Assembly (NCBI RefSeq): GCF_000316645.1
Contig: NC_019684.1
Coordinates: 2,571,501-2,635,500 of the forward strand
Source of the DNA: Nostoc sp. PCC 7524
Lineage (GTDB): Bacteria > Cyanobacteriota > Cyanobacteriia > Cyanobacteriales > Nostocaceae
DNA length: 64,000 bases
Direction: 5' to 3'
The notes under the pieces are model-generated. The model was not told the DNA's origin. It saw nothing but the letters and a program-made list of their open reading frames with translations, and searched no databases. Every line of letters starts with the position of its first letter. The stretch's first letter is position 1. The position numbers and the translations under genes are program-made. Positions 47,075-56,310 of this stretch are shown here, piece after piece.

Positions 47075-48625
47075 ATGTCTATGCCCCTAACTGAAGAAAT
47101 TCTCTCTCAACTACCGGGCAATGTTTTAGAAGGCTTGCGTCGTACTGACGACATCCTCAAGTCTATTAGAGAAAACACTGCACCCATACCCGCAGTAGTC
47201 AAGGAAAGTCAACAGCCTTTAGGTGCTGTAGATTGGGATGTCATCATCTGTGGTGGTACATTAGGTATTTTAATTGGTTGCGCCTTAGCAGTGCGGGGGT
47301 TGCGGGTGGCGTTGCTGGAACGGGGGATTTTGCGGGGGAGGGAACAGGAGTGGAATATTTCCCGCAAGGAGTTAGAAGTATTTGTAGAATTGAACTTACT
47401 AACTGAAGAAGAATTAGCCAAGGCGATCGCTACAGAATACAATCCAGCTAGGGTCAAATTTACAGATGGTGGAGAAGTTTGGGTAAAAGATGTCTTGAAT
47501 ATTGGTGTAGATCCGGTTTATTTATTAGCTACACTCAAAACCAAATTTCTGGCAGTTGGTGGAGAACTATTAGAAAACACACCCTTTAGCACAGCAGTAG
47601 TTCACCCAGATGGGGTGATAGTCAATCATCAATACAAAGCCAAATTATTACTCGACGCAATGGGGCATCTTTCCCCCATCACCCAACAAGCACGCCAAGG
47701 CAAAAAACCCGATGCTTTATGCTTAGTGGTGGGCAGTTGCGCCCAAGGTTTCCCAGAAAACAACTCTGGCGATTTAATCTTATCATTTACCTCTTTGCAG
47801 AATCAATGTCAGTATTTTTGGGAAGCCTTCCCAGCAAGGGATGGTAGAACGACTTACTTATTTACCTATATGGATGCCCATCCCCAACACTTAAACCTAG
47901 AAGCTTTGTTTGAGGAATATCTGCGTTTATTACCAGAATATCAAGGTGTAGAATTAAGCCAACTGCAATTGCAACGCGCCTTATTTGGCTTCTTCCCCAG
48001 CTATCGTCAAAGTCCCCTGCAAACCCCTTGGCATCGCATTTTACCAGTGGGAGATAGTAGCGGTAATCAGTCACCACTAAGTTTTGGCGGTTTTGGGGCA
48101 ATGGTACGCCATCTCAAGCGGTTAACCATTGGGATTGATGAGGCAATACAAACTGAGCAACTGTCTGCAAAAGCATTGGCACAACTGCAACCATACCAAC
48201 CGAGTCTGAGTGTGACTTGGTTATTTCAAAAAGCTATGAGTGTTGGTGTCAATCAGACAATTCCCCCAGAGCAAATTAACCAATTATTGTCTGCGGTATT
48301 TCAAGAAATGCAGCAGTTGGGTACACCAGTGCTAAAGCCATTTTTACAAGACATAGTACAATTTTCCGCCCTGACACAAACCCTAGTGAAAACAGGTTTA
48401 AATCATCCGGGTTTAGTTGCCAAAATTATTCCCCAGGTGGGTTTAATTAACTTATTAGATTGGTTGGTGCATTATGGCAATTTAGGGTTTTATGCTGCTT
48501 TCTATAGTTTGACTCCCATTTTAGAAGCTGGGATGAAAAATCTACCCACTACACAGCAATATTATTGGCATCGCTGGGTTGATGCTTGGCAGTTTGGTTC
48601 TGGTGCTGATTACTCTGATTTTTAA
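47075..48625 (+). CDS. cruP: CruP, lycopene-cyclase-like flavoprotein
   Basis: 516 residues. N-terminal extension (residues ~1-50), then an FAD-binding Rossmann motif WDVIICGGTLGILIGCALAVRGLRVALLERG. Regions specific for the CruA/CruP group include REQEWNISRKELEVFVELNLL and GFFPSYRQSPLQTPWHRILPVGDSSGNQSPLSFGGFGAM. CruP is the paralogue of lycopene cyclase CruA conserved in cyanobacteria and plants; direct lycopene cyclisation by CruP is doubtful, and it has been linked to protecting carotenoids against epoxidation. The start is ATG at 47075 (MSMPLTEE); Met3 is also possible. Confidence 0.87.
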   Translation: MSMPLTEEILSQLPGNVLEGLRRTDDILKSIRENTAPIPAVVKESQQPLGAVDWDVIICGGTLGILIGCALAVRGLRVALLERGILRGREQEWNISRKELEVFVELNLLTEEELAKAIATEYNPARVKFTDGGEVWVKDVLNIGVDPVYLLATLKTKFLAVGGELLENTPFSTAVVHPDGVIVNHQYKAKLLLDAMGHLSPITQQARQGKKPDALCLVVGSCAQGFPENNSGDLILSFTSLQNQCQYFWEAFPARDGRTTYLFTYMDAHPQHLNLEALFEEYLRLLPEYQGVELSQLQLQRALFGFFPSYRQSPLQTPWHRILPVGDSSGNQSPLSFGGFGAMVRHLKRLTIGIDEAIQTEQLSAKALAQLQPYQPSLSVTWLFQKAMSVGVNQTIPPEQINQLLSAVFQEMQQLGTPVLKPFLQDIVQFSALTQTLVKTGLNHPGLVAKIIPQVGLINLLDWLVHYGNLGFYAAFYSLTPILEAGMKNLPTTQQYYWHRWVDAWQFGSGADYSDF

Positions 48626-48699
48626 ACCCAGCACCCAACCCCGTGAACGGGGCAGGGCGTGGTTCTTCGGGTTGATTAAGTAATCAAGCAGACGTAATA

Positions 48700-49050
48700 T
48701 TACAATCCCACCCAGATATTACCTTCTTCAACACGAGTAGGAAAAACAGAAAGTCCTTTTTCTGGGGAAATCATACCCATCAATTTCCCAATACCAGGGG
48801 GAAAGGGAGTCCATTCTTTGGGATTACCGGTAGATAAGTCGAAGGCGCTACGGTGAAAAGGACAGACAATAGCCCCATCATCTGTGATTTTACCTTTCTG
48901 CATAGGTAACTTCATGTGAGGGCAAGAATTTTCTACCGCAAAAACTTGGTTGTTATGGTTAATTAATAGGATTTTGCGTTGTTCGACTTTTACCGCTTTA
49001 CGTCCATTAGGTGGTAATTCATCTTGGGAAAGAACTTGAATCCAGTTCAT
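48700..49050 (-). CDS. Rieske [2Fe-2S] domain protein
   Basis: 116 residues forming one Rieske domain. The cluster ligands are visible as CPHMKLPMQKG and CPFHRSAFDL (C-x-H and C-x2-H). It lacks a membrane anchor, so it is a soluble ferredoxin-type protein like NirD or the biphenyl-dioxygenase ferredoxins. Redox partner unknown. It is convergent with cruP. Confidence 0.92.
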   Translation of the reverse strand: MNWIQVLSQDELPPNGRKAVKVEQRKILLINHNNQVFAVENSCPHMKLPMQKGKITDDGAIVCPFHRSAFDLSTGNPKEWTPFPPGIGKLMGMISPEKGLSVFPTRVEEGNIWVGL

Positions 49051-49469
49051 TAATACCTCTCTTGCTGTTTACAGGATGCAGCATCTTAAATCAATCATTC
49101 CATAAACTGATGGTTTTATTGATTCATCCTCAGCAGGGAAATTTGCAGCAAGAGTTGTTACTTTATAGGAATTAATGGGAATCATAGTATGTAATATTCC
49201 CACAAGCATAGTTAGTTAACTCAGTAATAGCTTGCGGTAATAGTATACAAATAAACAAAGCTGCCTTTCTGTTAACTCATGGCTGGATGATCAGCTTTGA
49301 GTTATTTGATGTTGATAAAAATTGTTAGAGGCTAGGTAAAACAATGATGACAGCAGGATGACGTTGACCTCACAACAGATTAAACTGTGGGTAATGTCAA
49401 TGGCTATTGGCCTTGAGCAACACTGAGATAAATGCCTAAAATCTAATCCCGCTATATAAAAAATTACCT
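49051..49469. other. Divergent promoter region
   Basis: 419 bases between the Rieske gene and the cyclase gene. AT-rich with no open frame; nothing specific is seen. Confidence 0.5.
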
Positions 49470-52061
49470 ATGTCAGTGCAACAGCGTAGTTTTGGGGAAA
49501 CTGCCGATTTGATTATTGGGGTTCACAACCAAGAAGATCAAGGTTTGCCAGTAAATTCTTCTCCTGTGGGAGCTTTAGCTCGCAGGAAAGGTACAATTTC
49601 TTCATTTCTGGCTCCCCTGACTCAAGATACTTTTAAACAAGTTGTTACAGGAGTCGAGCAAAAACTACAGATTGTCCATCAAACCCTCTCGATGTTGGAT
49701 TCTCAGGGGTTTGAAACCATCTTGCAAGAAATGTTGCACTCAATTACCTTAAAAACTGGGGAATTGTTGGGCGCAGACAGAACAACTATATTTTTATTAG
49801 ATGAAGAGAAACAAGAACTGTGGTCAATAGTCGCCGCAGGAGAAGGCGATCGCTCTCTAGAAATTCGCGTTCCTGCCGATAAGGGCATTGCTGGAGAAGT
49901 CGCCACTTTTAAGAAAGTAGTAAATATCCCTTTTGATTTTTATAATGATCCGCGTTCGATATTTGCTCAAGAAAAAGAAAAAATCACTGGCTATCGGACT
50001 TACACGATGCTGGCTTTACCCCTTCTAACTGAACAAGGGCAATTAGTCGCCGTCGTACAATTACTTAATAAATTAAAATCTACATACGATCATGATGCCC
50101 CACTAGCAGAACGCATTGATACGATAGGCTTTACTGGTGCTGACGAAGATTTATTTCAGGAATTTGCCCCTTCAATTCGCCTGATTTTGGAGTCGTCACG
50201 CTCTTTTTACATCGCTACCCAAAAACAAAGAGCGGCGGCGGCAATGATGAAAGCGGTGAAGTCTCTGAGCCAAAGCAGTCTGGACTTGGAAGACACCCTC
50301 AAACGGGTGATGGATGAAGCCAAGGAACTGATGAACGCCGATCGCAGTACCCTCTGGCTCATAGATCGCGATCGCCAGCAATTATGGACGAAAATTACTC
50401 AAGATGATGGTTCTACTAAGGAGTTACGTATTCCCATCGGTAAAGGGTTTGCGGGGATAGTTGCAGCATCCGGTCATAAACTGAATATCCCCTTTGATTT
50501 GTACGATCATCCAGACTCGGAAACAGCCAAGCAAATGGATCAGCAAAATGGCTACCGTACCTGTAGTTTACTGTGTATGCCAGTATTTAATGCTGATCAA
50601 GAGTTAATTGGTGTTACCCAACTGGTAAATAAAAAGAAATCCGGGGATTTTCCGCCCTATAATCCGGCTGATTGGCCACAAGCCCCGGAATGCTTCCAAG
50701 CCAGTTTTGACCGCAATGACGAAGAATTCATGGAAGCTTTTAATATTCAAGCTGGGGTAGCACTACAAAATGCTCAGTTGTTTGCCACAGTGAAACAACA
50801 AGAACAATTGCAAAGAGATATTTTGCGGAGTCTTTCTAATGGTGTAATTTCCACTGATAAGGCAGGGGCAATCATTGCGGCGAATGAAAGTGCTAAACGC
50901 TTGTTGGGTTTGGAAGTTGAAGATCGTTTAGAAGGTAAATTAATTAATGAAGCGATCGCCATCAAAGAAGGTAACTTTAGTAAATGGTGTCGGGATGCCT
51001 TACAAAGTAAAGACCCCAAACGCCGCCAGCAATATTACCCAGATCGTACCCTTTTAGGCACTGACCCAGAAACGGAACAGCATAGTATAAATTTATCTAT
51101 TAATACTATTGCTGATGCTAGTGACCCACAACAAGTCCGGGGCGCACTGGTAGTAATGGAAGATATCAGTGATGAAAAGCGCCTCAAAAGTACCATGTAC
51201 CGCTACATGACTCAAGAGTTAGCAGAAGAACTGCTGAAATTGGATGATGCTAAATTAGGAGGCGATCGCAAGGAAGTTTCAATTTTATTTTCCGATATTC
51301 GTGGCTACACCACCTTGACAGAAAATCTGGAAGCGGAAGAAGTGGTAAGTATGCTCAATGAATATTTTGAGTCAATGGTAGAGGCGGTTTTTAAACACAA
51401 AGGTACTCTCGATAAATACATCGGCGATGCCATTATGGCTGTGTTTGGTTCTCCTCTTCCCCTAGAAGAACACGCTTGGATGGCGGTGCAAACATCCATA
51501 GAAATGCGCCATCGGTTACACGAATTCAATCAACGTCGCCACGCAGTTAATAAACCACAAATCAATATTGGCATTGGGATTAATTCTGATACGGTAATTA
51601 GTGGCAATATTGGCTCTAGTAAACGCATGGAATTCACTGCTATTGGTGATGGCGTTAACCTAGGCTCTCGACTAGAAAGTGTCAGTAAACAGTACGGTTG
51701 TGACATTATTATTAGTGATAACACTTACAAACCTTGCCAAAATCATATCTGGGCGCGAGAACTAGACTACATTCGTGTCAAAGGTAGAAATGAGCCTGTA
51801 GCAATCTACGAATTAGTGGGTTTGCGTTCCGACTCTATTGGCAGTGAGAAACTGCAAGTTATCGAGCATTATCATCAAGGACGAGAGTATTATGTGCAGC
51901 AAGAGTTTACTTTAGCTAGAGCAGAATTTGCTAATGTTTTAGCTGTTGATAAGCACGATAAAGCCGCTATGCTACACCTTCTACGTTGTCAGCATTGGTT
52001 ACAATCACCCCCAACACCTCAAGAATGGGATGAGGGCGTTTGGACTTTTCAGGAAAAATAG
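49470..52061 (+). CDS. cyaB: GAF-GAF-PAS adenylate cyclase, CyaB type
   Basis: 863 residues. GAF-A ~78-235, GAF-B ~270-440, PAS ~455-555, class III cyclase domain ~595-780, TPR-like tail ~800-860. Both GAF domains have the NK...F...DE elements of cAMP/cGMP-binding GAFs (NKLKS and FTGADEDL; NKKKSGDF and FDRNDEEF). Catalytic metal Asp residues are in FSDIRGY and IGDAIMAVFG; the substrate-selecting pair Lys649 (DKYIGD) and Thr723 (EFTAIGD) matches the CyaB1-type Lys/Thr pair that selects ATP. This matches the architecture and length of Anabaena CyaB1/CyaB2, which are activated by cAMP binding to a GAF domain; which of the two is not decided. Confidence 0.93.
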   Translation: MSVQQRSFGETADLIIGVHNQEDQGLPVNSSPVGALARRKGTISSFLAPLTQDTFKQVVTGVEQKLQIVHQTLSMLDSQGFETILQEMLHSITLKTGELLGADRTTIFLLDEEKQELWSIVAAGEGDRSLEIRVPADKGIAGEVATFKKVVNIPFDFYNDPRSIFAQEKEKITGYRTYTMLALPLLTEQGQLVAVVQLLNKLKSTYDHDAPLAERIDTIGFTGADEDLFQEFAPSIRLILESSRSFYIATQKQRAAAAMMKAVKSLSQSSLDLEDTLKRVMDEAKELMNADRSTLWLIDRDRQQLWTKITQDDGSTKELRIPIGKGFAGIVAASGHKLNIPFDLYDHPDSETAKQMDQQNGYRTCSLLCMPVFNADQELIGVTQLVNKKKSGDFPPYNPADWPQAPECFQASFDRNDEEFMEAFNIQAGVALQNAQLFATVKQQEQLQRDILRSLSNGVISTDKAGAIIAANESAKRLLGLEVEDRLEGKLINEAIAIKEGNFSKWCRDALQSKDPKRRQQYYPDRTLLGTDPETEQHSINLSINTIADASDPQQVRGALVVMEDISDEKRLKSTMYRYMTQELAEELLKLDDAKLGGDRKEVSILFSDIRGYTTLTENLEAEEVVSMLNEYFESMVEAVFKHKGTLDKYIGDAIMAVFGSPLPLEEHAWMAVQTSIEMRHRLHEFNQRRHAVNKPQINIGIGINSDTVISGNIGSSKRMEFTAIGDGVNLGSRLESVSKQYGCDIIISDNTYKPCQNHIWARELDYIRVKGRNEPVAIYELVGLRSDSIGSEKLQVIEHYHQGREYYVQQEFTLARAEFANVLAVDKHDKAAMLHLLRCQHWLQSPPTPQEWDEGVWTFQEK

Positions 52062-52072
52062 ATGCTGTGTAT

Positions 52073-52747
52073 CTACCTAATTACAGAATCTATTTTCTGC
52101 TTAAAGGGTACAAGATGAGATATTGTGCTAACCTCTCGCAGACTTAGGCGGAAAAAATAAGTAAACCAACTCGTAATGCCGATGAACTTGAATGTATCCT
52201 CTACAAAAATGGGGATTCCTTGCCATATTGTATCGGCAACAATAGATAGTGCAAAACACATAAGTGCGGCCAAAATAATTAGAAATTCTGTTTTCTGAAT
52301 AGTTCTTCTAAATTGGATAAAAAACCTAAAGAAGATGATGAGATAAGTTATATAGACTATACGCTCACTAATGTTTAATTTTGTAGAAATAATTTCATGT
52401 AATAGAAAGAAATCATCTAATAATAATAAGGTTGTTAAAAGTCCAGAATACAATAAAAATGAGGTGTATTCTGACAACTTATTTACTGTTTTCAGTATTC
52501 GGTAACTGAATAGACAAATTGCTGCACCAGCACACCAAAATAACATACCAATGTTGGAAAATAAACCTATATAGCGAGGTATACCTGCTGCATCTGACTG
52601 ATCCATCGTCAAGTGATCTAAGTTTAAATCACTTGTTAAAGCAACAACTATTAAAACGGAAGATAATGGAATGATTGTTGCCAAAGCTATCAACAAAACT
52701 ACTTTTAACTGATGCGTGTATATAGATTGGCTGGTAAATTTGTGCAT
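52073..52747 (-). CDS. Multi-pass membrane protein, function unknown
   Basis: 224 residues with about six or seven membrane helices. Polar residues inside helices (DDFFLLHE, VADTIWQG, EDTFKFIGI) could form a metal site as in ceramidase-like/CREST membrane hydrolases, but this is only a resemblance. No family assigned. It is convergent with the cyclase gene (11 bases apart). Confidence 0.6.
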   Translation of the reverse strand: MHKFTSQSIYTHQLKVVLLIALATIIPLSSVLIVVALTSDLNLDHLTMDQSDAAGIPRYIGLFSNIGMLFWCAGAAICLFSYRILKTVNKLSEYTSFLLYSGLLTTLLLLDDFFLLHEIISTKLNISERIVYITYLIIFFRFFIQFRRTIQKTEFLIILAALMCFALSIVADTIWQGIPIFVEDTFKFIGITSWFTYFFRLSLREVSTISHLVPFKQKIDSVIR

Positions 52748-53212
52748 GATTGTCTAAGTTTCCTATCGAGCTACCTGACCACAGCCTTTTTTATCTTTAG
52801 CTGTGCATAATGCTTTCTTTCACCGTATTATGATGAATGTTTTGATACATATAATGATTTACTGATGGGTATAAATTTAATCCATCAGACTGGATGTTTA
52901 CCATGTCTATCAAGCATTATTTAAACGATCAGAAGGTATGTTTTTTGGTCGCAAAAACTGAAATCTTTGATTTACAAGGCTCCAATATTAAGATAAGGTT
53001 AATAAAAGTTTGTGTACATTTGCTGATAGTCTCATATACAAAATTAATATGCAATATCCTAGAAGCTCAATTTGATTAAAATTTTGATGAAGATAACCGT
53101 ATGCTTCGGATATCATTGTGATACAAGGTATTTTTTATCACATATGAAAGTCTTTAGTATATAATTTAGCTGATACCGTTTTTTTTATCTGAGATGCAAT
53201 TTATAGGTTGTT

Positions 53213-53243
53213 GTAGAGACGTTGTATGGAACGTCTCTACAGA
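53213..53243. repeat. Short palindrome, GTAGAGACG-type family
   Basis: GTAGAGACGTT paired with AACGTCTCTAC around GTATGG; the best-preserved member of this family in the window. Confidence 0.75.
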
Positions 53244-53340
53244 ATTTATTTGGTGCAGCTTCTCATAGAATTGGGATAAGTAGAAAGACTGGAAAAAACC
53301 AAACTATGTTAAGCAATATCAAAATACCAGGATTCAGTTC

Positions 53341-53432
53341 TTAGTAAGGACTTTAGTCCTTTTCTGTTCCCTGCGGGACGCTCCGCGTTCGCGGAGCGTC
53401 TTGCAGAGAGAACTAAAGTTCTTACTACAAAC
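53341..53432. repeat. Dispersed palindromic repeat family 2, copy 3, with nested insertion
   Basis: Outer arms ttagtaaggactttagtcct and aactaaagttcttactacaa belong to repeat family 2. Between them sits a separate perfect palindrome, gacgctccgcgttcgcggag and cgtc (about 53379-53401). The arrangement suggests one repeat inserted into another. Confidence 0.8.
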
Positions 53433-53501
53433 CTTTAATTATTTACCTTGTTTTACTTAAGACAAAAAATTACTTCTATTTGTTTAAAATCATCCCATTC
53501 A

Positions 53502-54074
53502 TTACCAACCGTAGGGAAGATAGTTTCTCCTATGATCATAAAAATGTAATCTGCCAAAACCAAGAAACTGACTGTGGGTTTTCTCTCCTTGGGGAAATGC
53601 TGTCACTCCAAATAAGTACACACCTGAAACTGCGGGATTTTGCCAGGGTTTCAAACCTATGGTGATGGTTTTCCCTGGAGGTACTGGAGGATCAAAGGTT
53701 ATAGACACAGTTCTGGTTTTACGATCGCCAGTTACATCTTTCAATCCGATTTTCTCTCCTCTACGTGAGCGCGTACCCTCAAAAGCAAAGCTATTTTTGA
53801 GGTCAAAACGAATGCTATCTACTCCCTCACGCTGATTAATCGTCATCTTTTGTAAGGGTTCACCTGCGTTCTCTGGCAGACTGATGGTGAAATAATACTT
53901 TGCGCCCCAAGCATAAACTTCATTGTAGGTAGTTGCAGCTTCGACTAGACGCGGGGGTTGAGCAAAATAAACTGTGCCATCTTGTAATTGAATGGCTTGA
54001 CTCTGCGGGGAAATATATCCATCAATGATAGCTGTAGTGGCGATCGCTGTACCAAATAAAACTGCAAGACGCAT
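53502..54074 (-). CDS. DUF2808 family secreted protein
   Basis: 190 residues with a signal peptide (MRLAVLFGTAIATTAII, cleavage near SQA-IQ). The mature beta-rich domain contains the DUF2808 pattern: LVEAATTYNEVYAWGAKYYFTISLPENAGEPLQKMTI, DPPVPPGKTITIGLKPWQNPAVSGVYLFGVTAFPQG. DUF2808 proteins are common and unstudied in cyanobacteria, probably periplasmic. Single gene. Confidence 0.8.
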   Translation of the reverse strand: MRLAVLFGTAIATTAIIDGYISPQSQAIQLQDGTVYFAQPPRLVEAATTYNEVYAWGAKYYFTISLPENAGEPLQKMTINQREGVDSIRFDLKNSFAFEGTRSRRGEKIGLKDVTGDRKTRTVSITFDPPVPPGKTITIGLKPWQNPAVSGVYLFGVTAFPQGEKTHSQFLGFGRLHFYDHRRNYLPYGW

Positions 54075-54284
54075 GGCTTTACTGAGATAAGTAAATAGAC
54101 AATAATTATACTTTTGACTATTAGTTCAAACTTCTTTGATAAACTTAATATTTGTTATTAATACCTACTAATAATCACGATTATTTGCTAAAGCTACCAA
54201 TACTTTGTTAAAGATAATTGATATCTGTTGTCAAGGTTACTATGAAAGTTACAAACTAAAGATACAACACAGGCAATTATTCTT

Positions 54285-54773
54285 ATGGATACTATTTCTA
54301 AACTGGAATACAAGCGGCCAAGTTGGCAAGCTGTTGTCTTATTTGCTTTGGGCTTTTGGCTCAGTGCTAGCCTATTGTTAGATTGGGTAGTTATGCCTAG
54401 TCTTTATCTATCCGGGATGATGCAACAACCTGATTTCACTACAGCAGGGTATGTGATTTTTTGGGTATTTAATCGCCTGGAATTATTGTTTGCGGCTGTA
54501 GTCTTGACTGGTGTACTGGTTTGGAACAAAACTCATGACCAGTGGAATATCAGCTGTGTGATTTTGGGTGTGACACTGTTAGCGATCGCACTTTTTAACA
54601 CCTATTTATTAACACCGCAAATGTGTGCAGTTGGGGTACATCTCAATTTATTTGACACAGTATCCACAATTCCCACAGAAATGAATCTACTTCACGGTGG
54701 TTATTTCTTCCTAGAGGTCATCAAGTTAGTAGCAGGTGGTACATTGTTTATTCGTTGTTGGCAGCAGTCGTAA
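54285..54773 (+). CDS. Membrane protein, DUF4149-like
   Basis: 162 residues with four membrane helices (AVVLFALGFWLSASLLLDWVVMPSLY, VIFWVFNRLELLFAAVVLTGVL, VILGVTLLAIALFNTYLLTPQM, LEVIKLVAGGTLFI). The pattern FNRLELL...TPQM fits DUF4149-like proteins, which I assign with moderate confidence. The next gene starts 24 bases after this stop, so they are probably co-transcribed. Confidence 0.7.
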   Translation: MDTISKLEYKRPSWQAVVLFALGFWLSASLLLDWVVMPSLYLSGMMQQPDFTTAGYVIFWVFNRLELLFAAVVLTGVLVWNKTHDQWNISCVILGVTLLAIALFNTYLLTPQMCAVGVHLNLFDTVSTIPTEMNLLHGGYFFLEVIKLVAGGTLFIRCWQQS

Positions 54774-54796
54774 AGAGTCATATTTTGCAGTTTTTT

Positions 54797-55432
54797 ATGA
54801 AAACTAATCGATTTGTTCAGATACTTATAGTATTAAGTTTTATCTCGATTAGTTTTCTCACTTTTTTGCAAGTTAATTCATGGCAATTAAAAGATGCCAA
54901 GCGAGTAAAATTTTGTAGTCGTGCTAAACCTCTCACAGCGATCGCAACTGATCAATACGATGTCAACGGAGTTAAGTATCGTGGGGGAACATTATTCCGA
55001 AAAATTGCCCTGAAACCTCAAAGAACAATTCCTGTAATTATCTTTCCGCAATCTCTCTCTGCCAAAGTTTGGTTCAAGTTTCCCCAATCGTCTATTTATT
55101 ACCTGGGTTGGGGTGGTGACAAAAGCTGGCAAGAATGGTTGCAATCTGATAACTTCTACTTGTTAGAAGTTCCCCCACAGGTAAAAGGTTTAGCTTTTGG
55201 TAGACTCTGTTATCGCAATGGTGATGTTGGTGTTCACACTATCCACAAGTTAGAACAAATTGCGCCTCAAAAGCTAGTCATCAATGACAAAATCTATCTT
55301 TCTTTAGCTTCACCGTTAGCTGAAATTAACTCATCTCATATCATTGTGAATGCGGGAAGCGATCGCCGAGATATTTTAGGAGGCAAAACAGAGGTCTATT
55401 TCACCACTGAAGACATGATTATCCCAAATTAA
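54797..55432 (+). CDS. Exported or membrane-anchored hypothetical protein
   Basis: 211 residues from the ATG at 54797 (MKTNRFVQILIVLSFIS). The frame also extends upstream but there overlaps the preceding gene. One N-terminal hydrophobic segment, then a beta-rich soluble domain (VWFKFPQSSIYYLGWGGDKSWQEW). No family recognised. Its stop overlaps the end of the convergent acetyltransferase gene by 14 bases. Confidence 0.6.
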   Translation: MKTNRFVQILIVLSFISISFLTFLQVNSWQLKDAKRVKFCSRAKPLTAIATDQYDVNGVKYRGGTLFRKIALKPQRTIPVIIFPQSLSAKVWFKFPQSSIYYLGWGGDKSWQEWLQSDNFYLLEVPPQVKGLAFGRLCYRNGDVGVHTIHKLEQIAPQKLVINDKIYLSLASPLAEINSSHIIVNAGSDRRDILGGKTEVYFTTEDMIIPN

Positions 55433-55943
55433 AATCTTCCTTGGTGATGCTATACACTAAAGCTTCTGCACCAAGAAGAGCGATCGCACTTTGCAATTTT
55501 TCACCTAATTTTTCAGCTACCCGCCTAGAAGCTTGATTTTCTGGGCGGATTAAGCTGATTAACTCGGTTATTCCCCAATTTTCAAAGCCATAAGCCATTG
55601 CCGCCTTTGCACCTTCAGTAGCATAGCCCAAACCCCAGAATTGTCGCCGCAAAGACCAGCCAATTTCTAGTCCTGGCCAGTCTTCTGGTTGCCAATAGCC
55701 AATTCTACCAATCATTTCGCCACTGGATTTTTCTTCAACCGCCCACATTCCATAACCCCGCAATTGCCAATGTCCCAGCATCATCGCCAGATTGCGCCAT
55801 GATTCTTCACGGGATAAAGGTTTTCCATAGCCGATGTAACGCACCACTTCTGGATTACCGCACATATCGGCGTAAGCGTCAAAGTCTTGCTGATTAAATG
55901 CCCGCAAAATTAAGCGGGGTGTAGAAAGTTGGGGAATTAGCAT
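55419..55943 (-). CDS. GNAT family N-acetyltransferase (RimJ/RimL type)
   Basis: 174 residues. The GNAT fold is clear: TPRLILRAFNQQDFDAYADM at the start, then EMIGRIGYWQPEDWPGLEIGWSLRRQFWGLGYATEGAKAAMAYGF (acetyl-CoA loop R/Q-x2-G-x-G/A), then LISLIRPENQASRRVAEKLG. Members acetylate ribosomal proteins or small amines; substrate unknown. Confidence 0.92.
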   Translation of the reverse strand: MLIPQLSTPRLILRAFNQQDFDAYADMCGNPEVVRYIGYGKPLSREESWRNLAMMLGHWQLRGYGMWAVEEKSSGEMIGRIGYWQPEDWPGLEIGWSLRRQFWGLGYATEGAKAAMAYGFENWGITELISLIRPENQASRRVAEKLGEKLQSAIALLGAEALVYSITKEDFNLG

Positions 55944-55966
55944 TACGGTTGCAGATTTTCAGGAAT

Positions 55967-56260
55967 CTATTCCGATTCTAAGGATTCTTCGTTATTAAAA
56001 AACAGTAGACGAACAGCAAGAATAGCAAAACCTACAGCCGCGATCGCTTTTAATAACCGGGTAGGTAATACCTCTGCGACTGCACCCCCAGCTAATGCAC
56101 CTAAGAAACTAGCTAAGAGTAACGCCGCCGCACTACCAAAGAAAACTGCGCGCACAGATTGACCACGACCAGAAAGTGCGATCGCGGCTAACTGGCTTTT
56201 GTCGCCTAACTCAGATATGAAAACTGTAATAAAACTCAGTCCTAAAAGATGCCAATCCAT
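55967..56260 (-). CDS. UPF0016/GDT1 half-transporter, probable Mn2+ exporter subunit
   Basis: 97 residues with three membrane helices and one signature ELGDKSQL (E-x-G-D-K/R). Normal UPF0016 proteins carry two such halves in about 200 residues; here each half is a separate gene. The partner at 56311 has EIGDKTQL. Full transporters of this family (Mnx of Synechocystis) export Mn2+ from the cytosol or into the thylakoid lumen; I recall a two-gene heteromeric Mn2+ exporter reported from Anabaena, but I give no symbol. The acidic motif residues bind the cation. Confidence 0.87.
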   Translation of the reverse strand: MDWHLLGLSFITVFISELGDKSQLAAIALSGRGQSVRAVFFGSAAALLLASFLGALAGGAVAEVLPTRLLKAIAAVGFAILAVRLLFFNNEESLESE

Positions 56261-56266
56261 AATTAA

Positions 56267-56303
56267 GGGGAGTAGGGAGTAGGGAATGGGGAATGGGGAA
56301 AGA
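56267..56303. repeat. G-rich heptamer-type repeat
   Basis: gggagtagggagtagggaat then gggga units between the two UPF0016 half genes. Confidence 0.8.
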
Positions 56304-56310
56304 TGGGAAA

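Larger units (their letters stand above)
52748..53501. other. Long intergenic region with repeats
   Basis: 754 bases. It contains the promoter of the membrane protein on the minus strand, a short palindrome at 53213 and repeat family 2 copy 3 at 53341. Short open frames (52894-53079, 53480-53665) have no support and are not called. Confidence 0.55.

Noticed and set aside
52894..53079. 61-codon open frame
   Set aside because: No domain, no good Shine-Dalgarno and unlike its neighbours in composition; probably chance.
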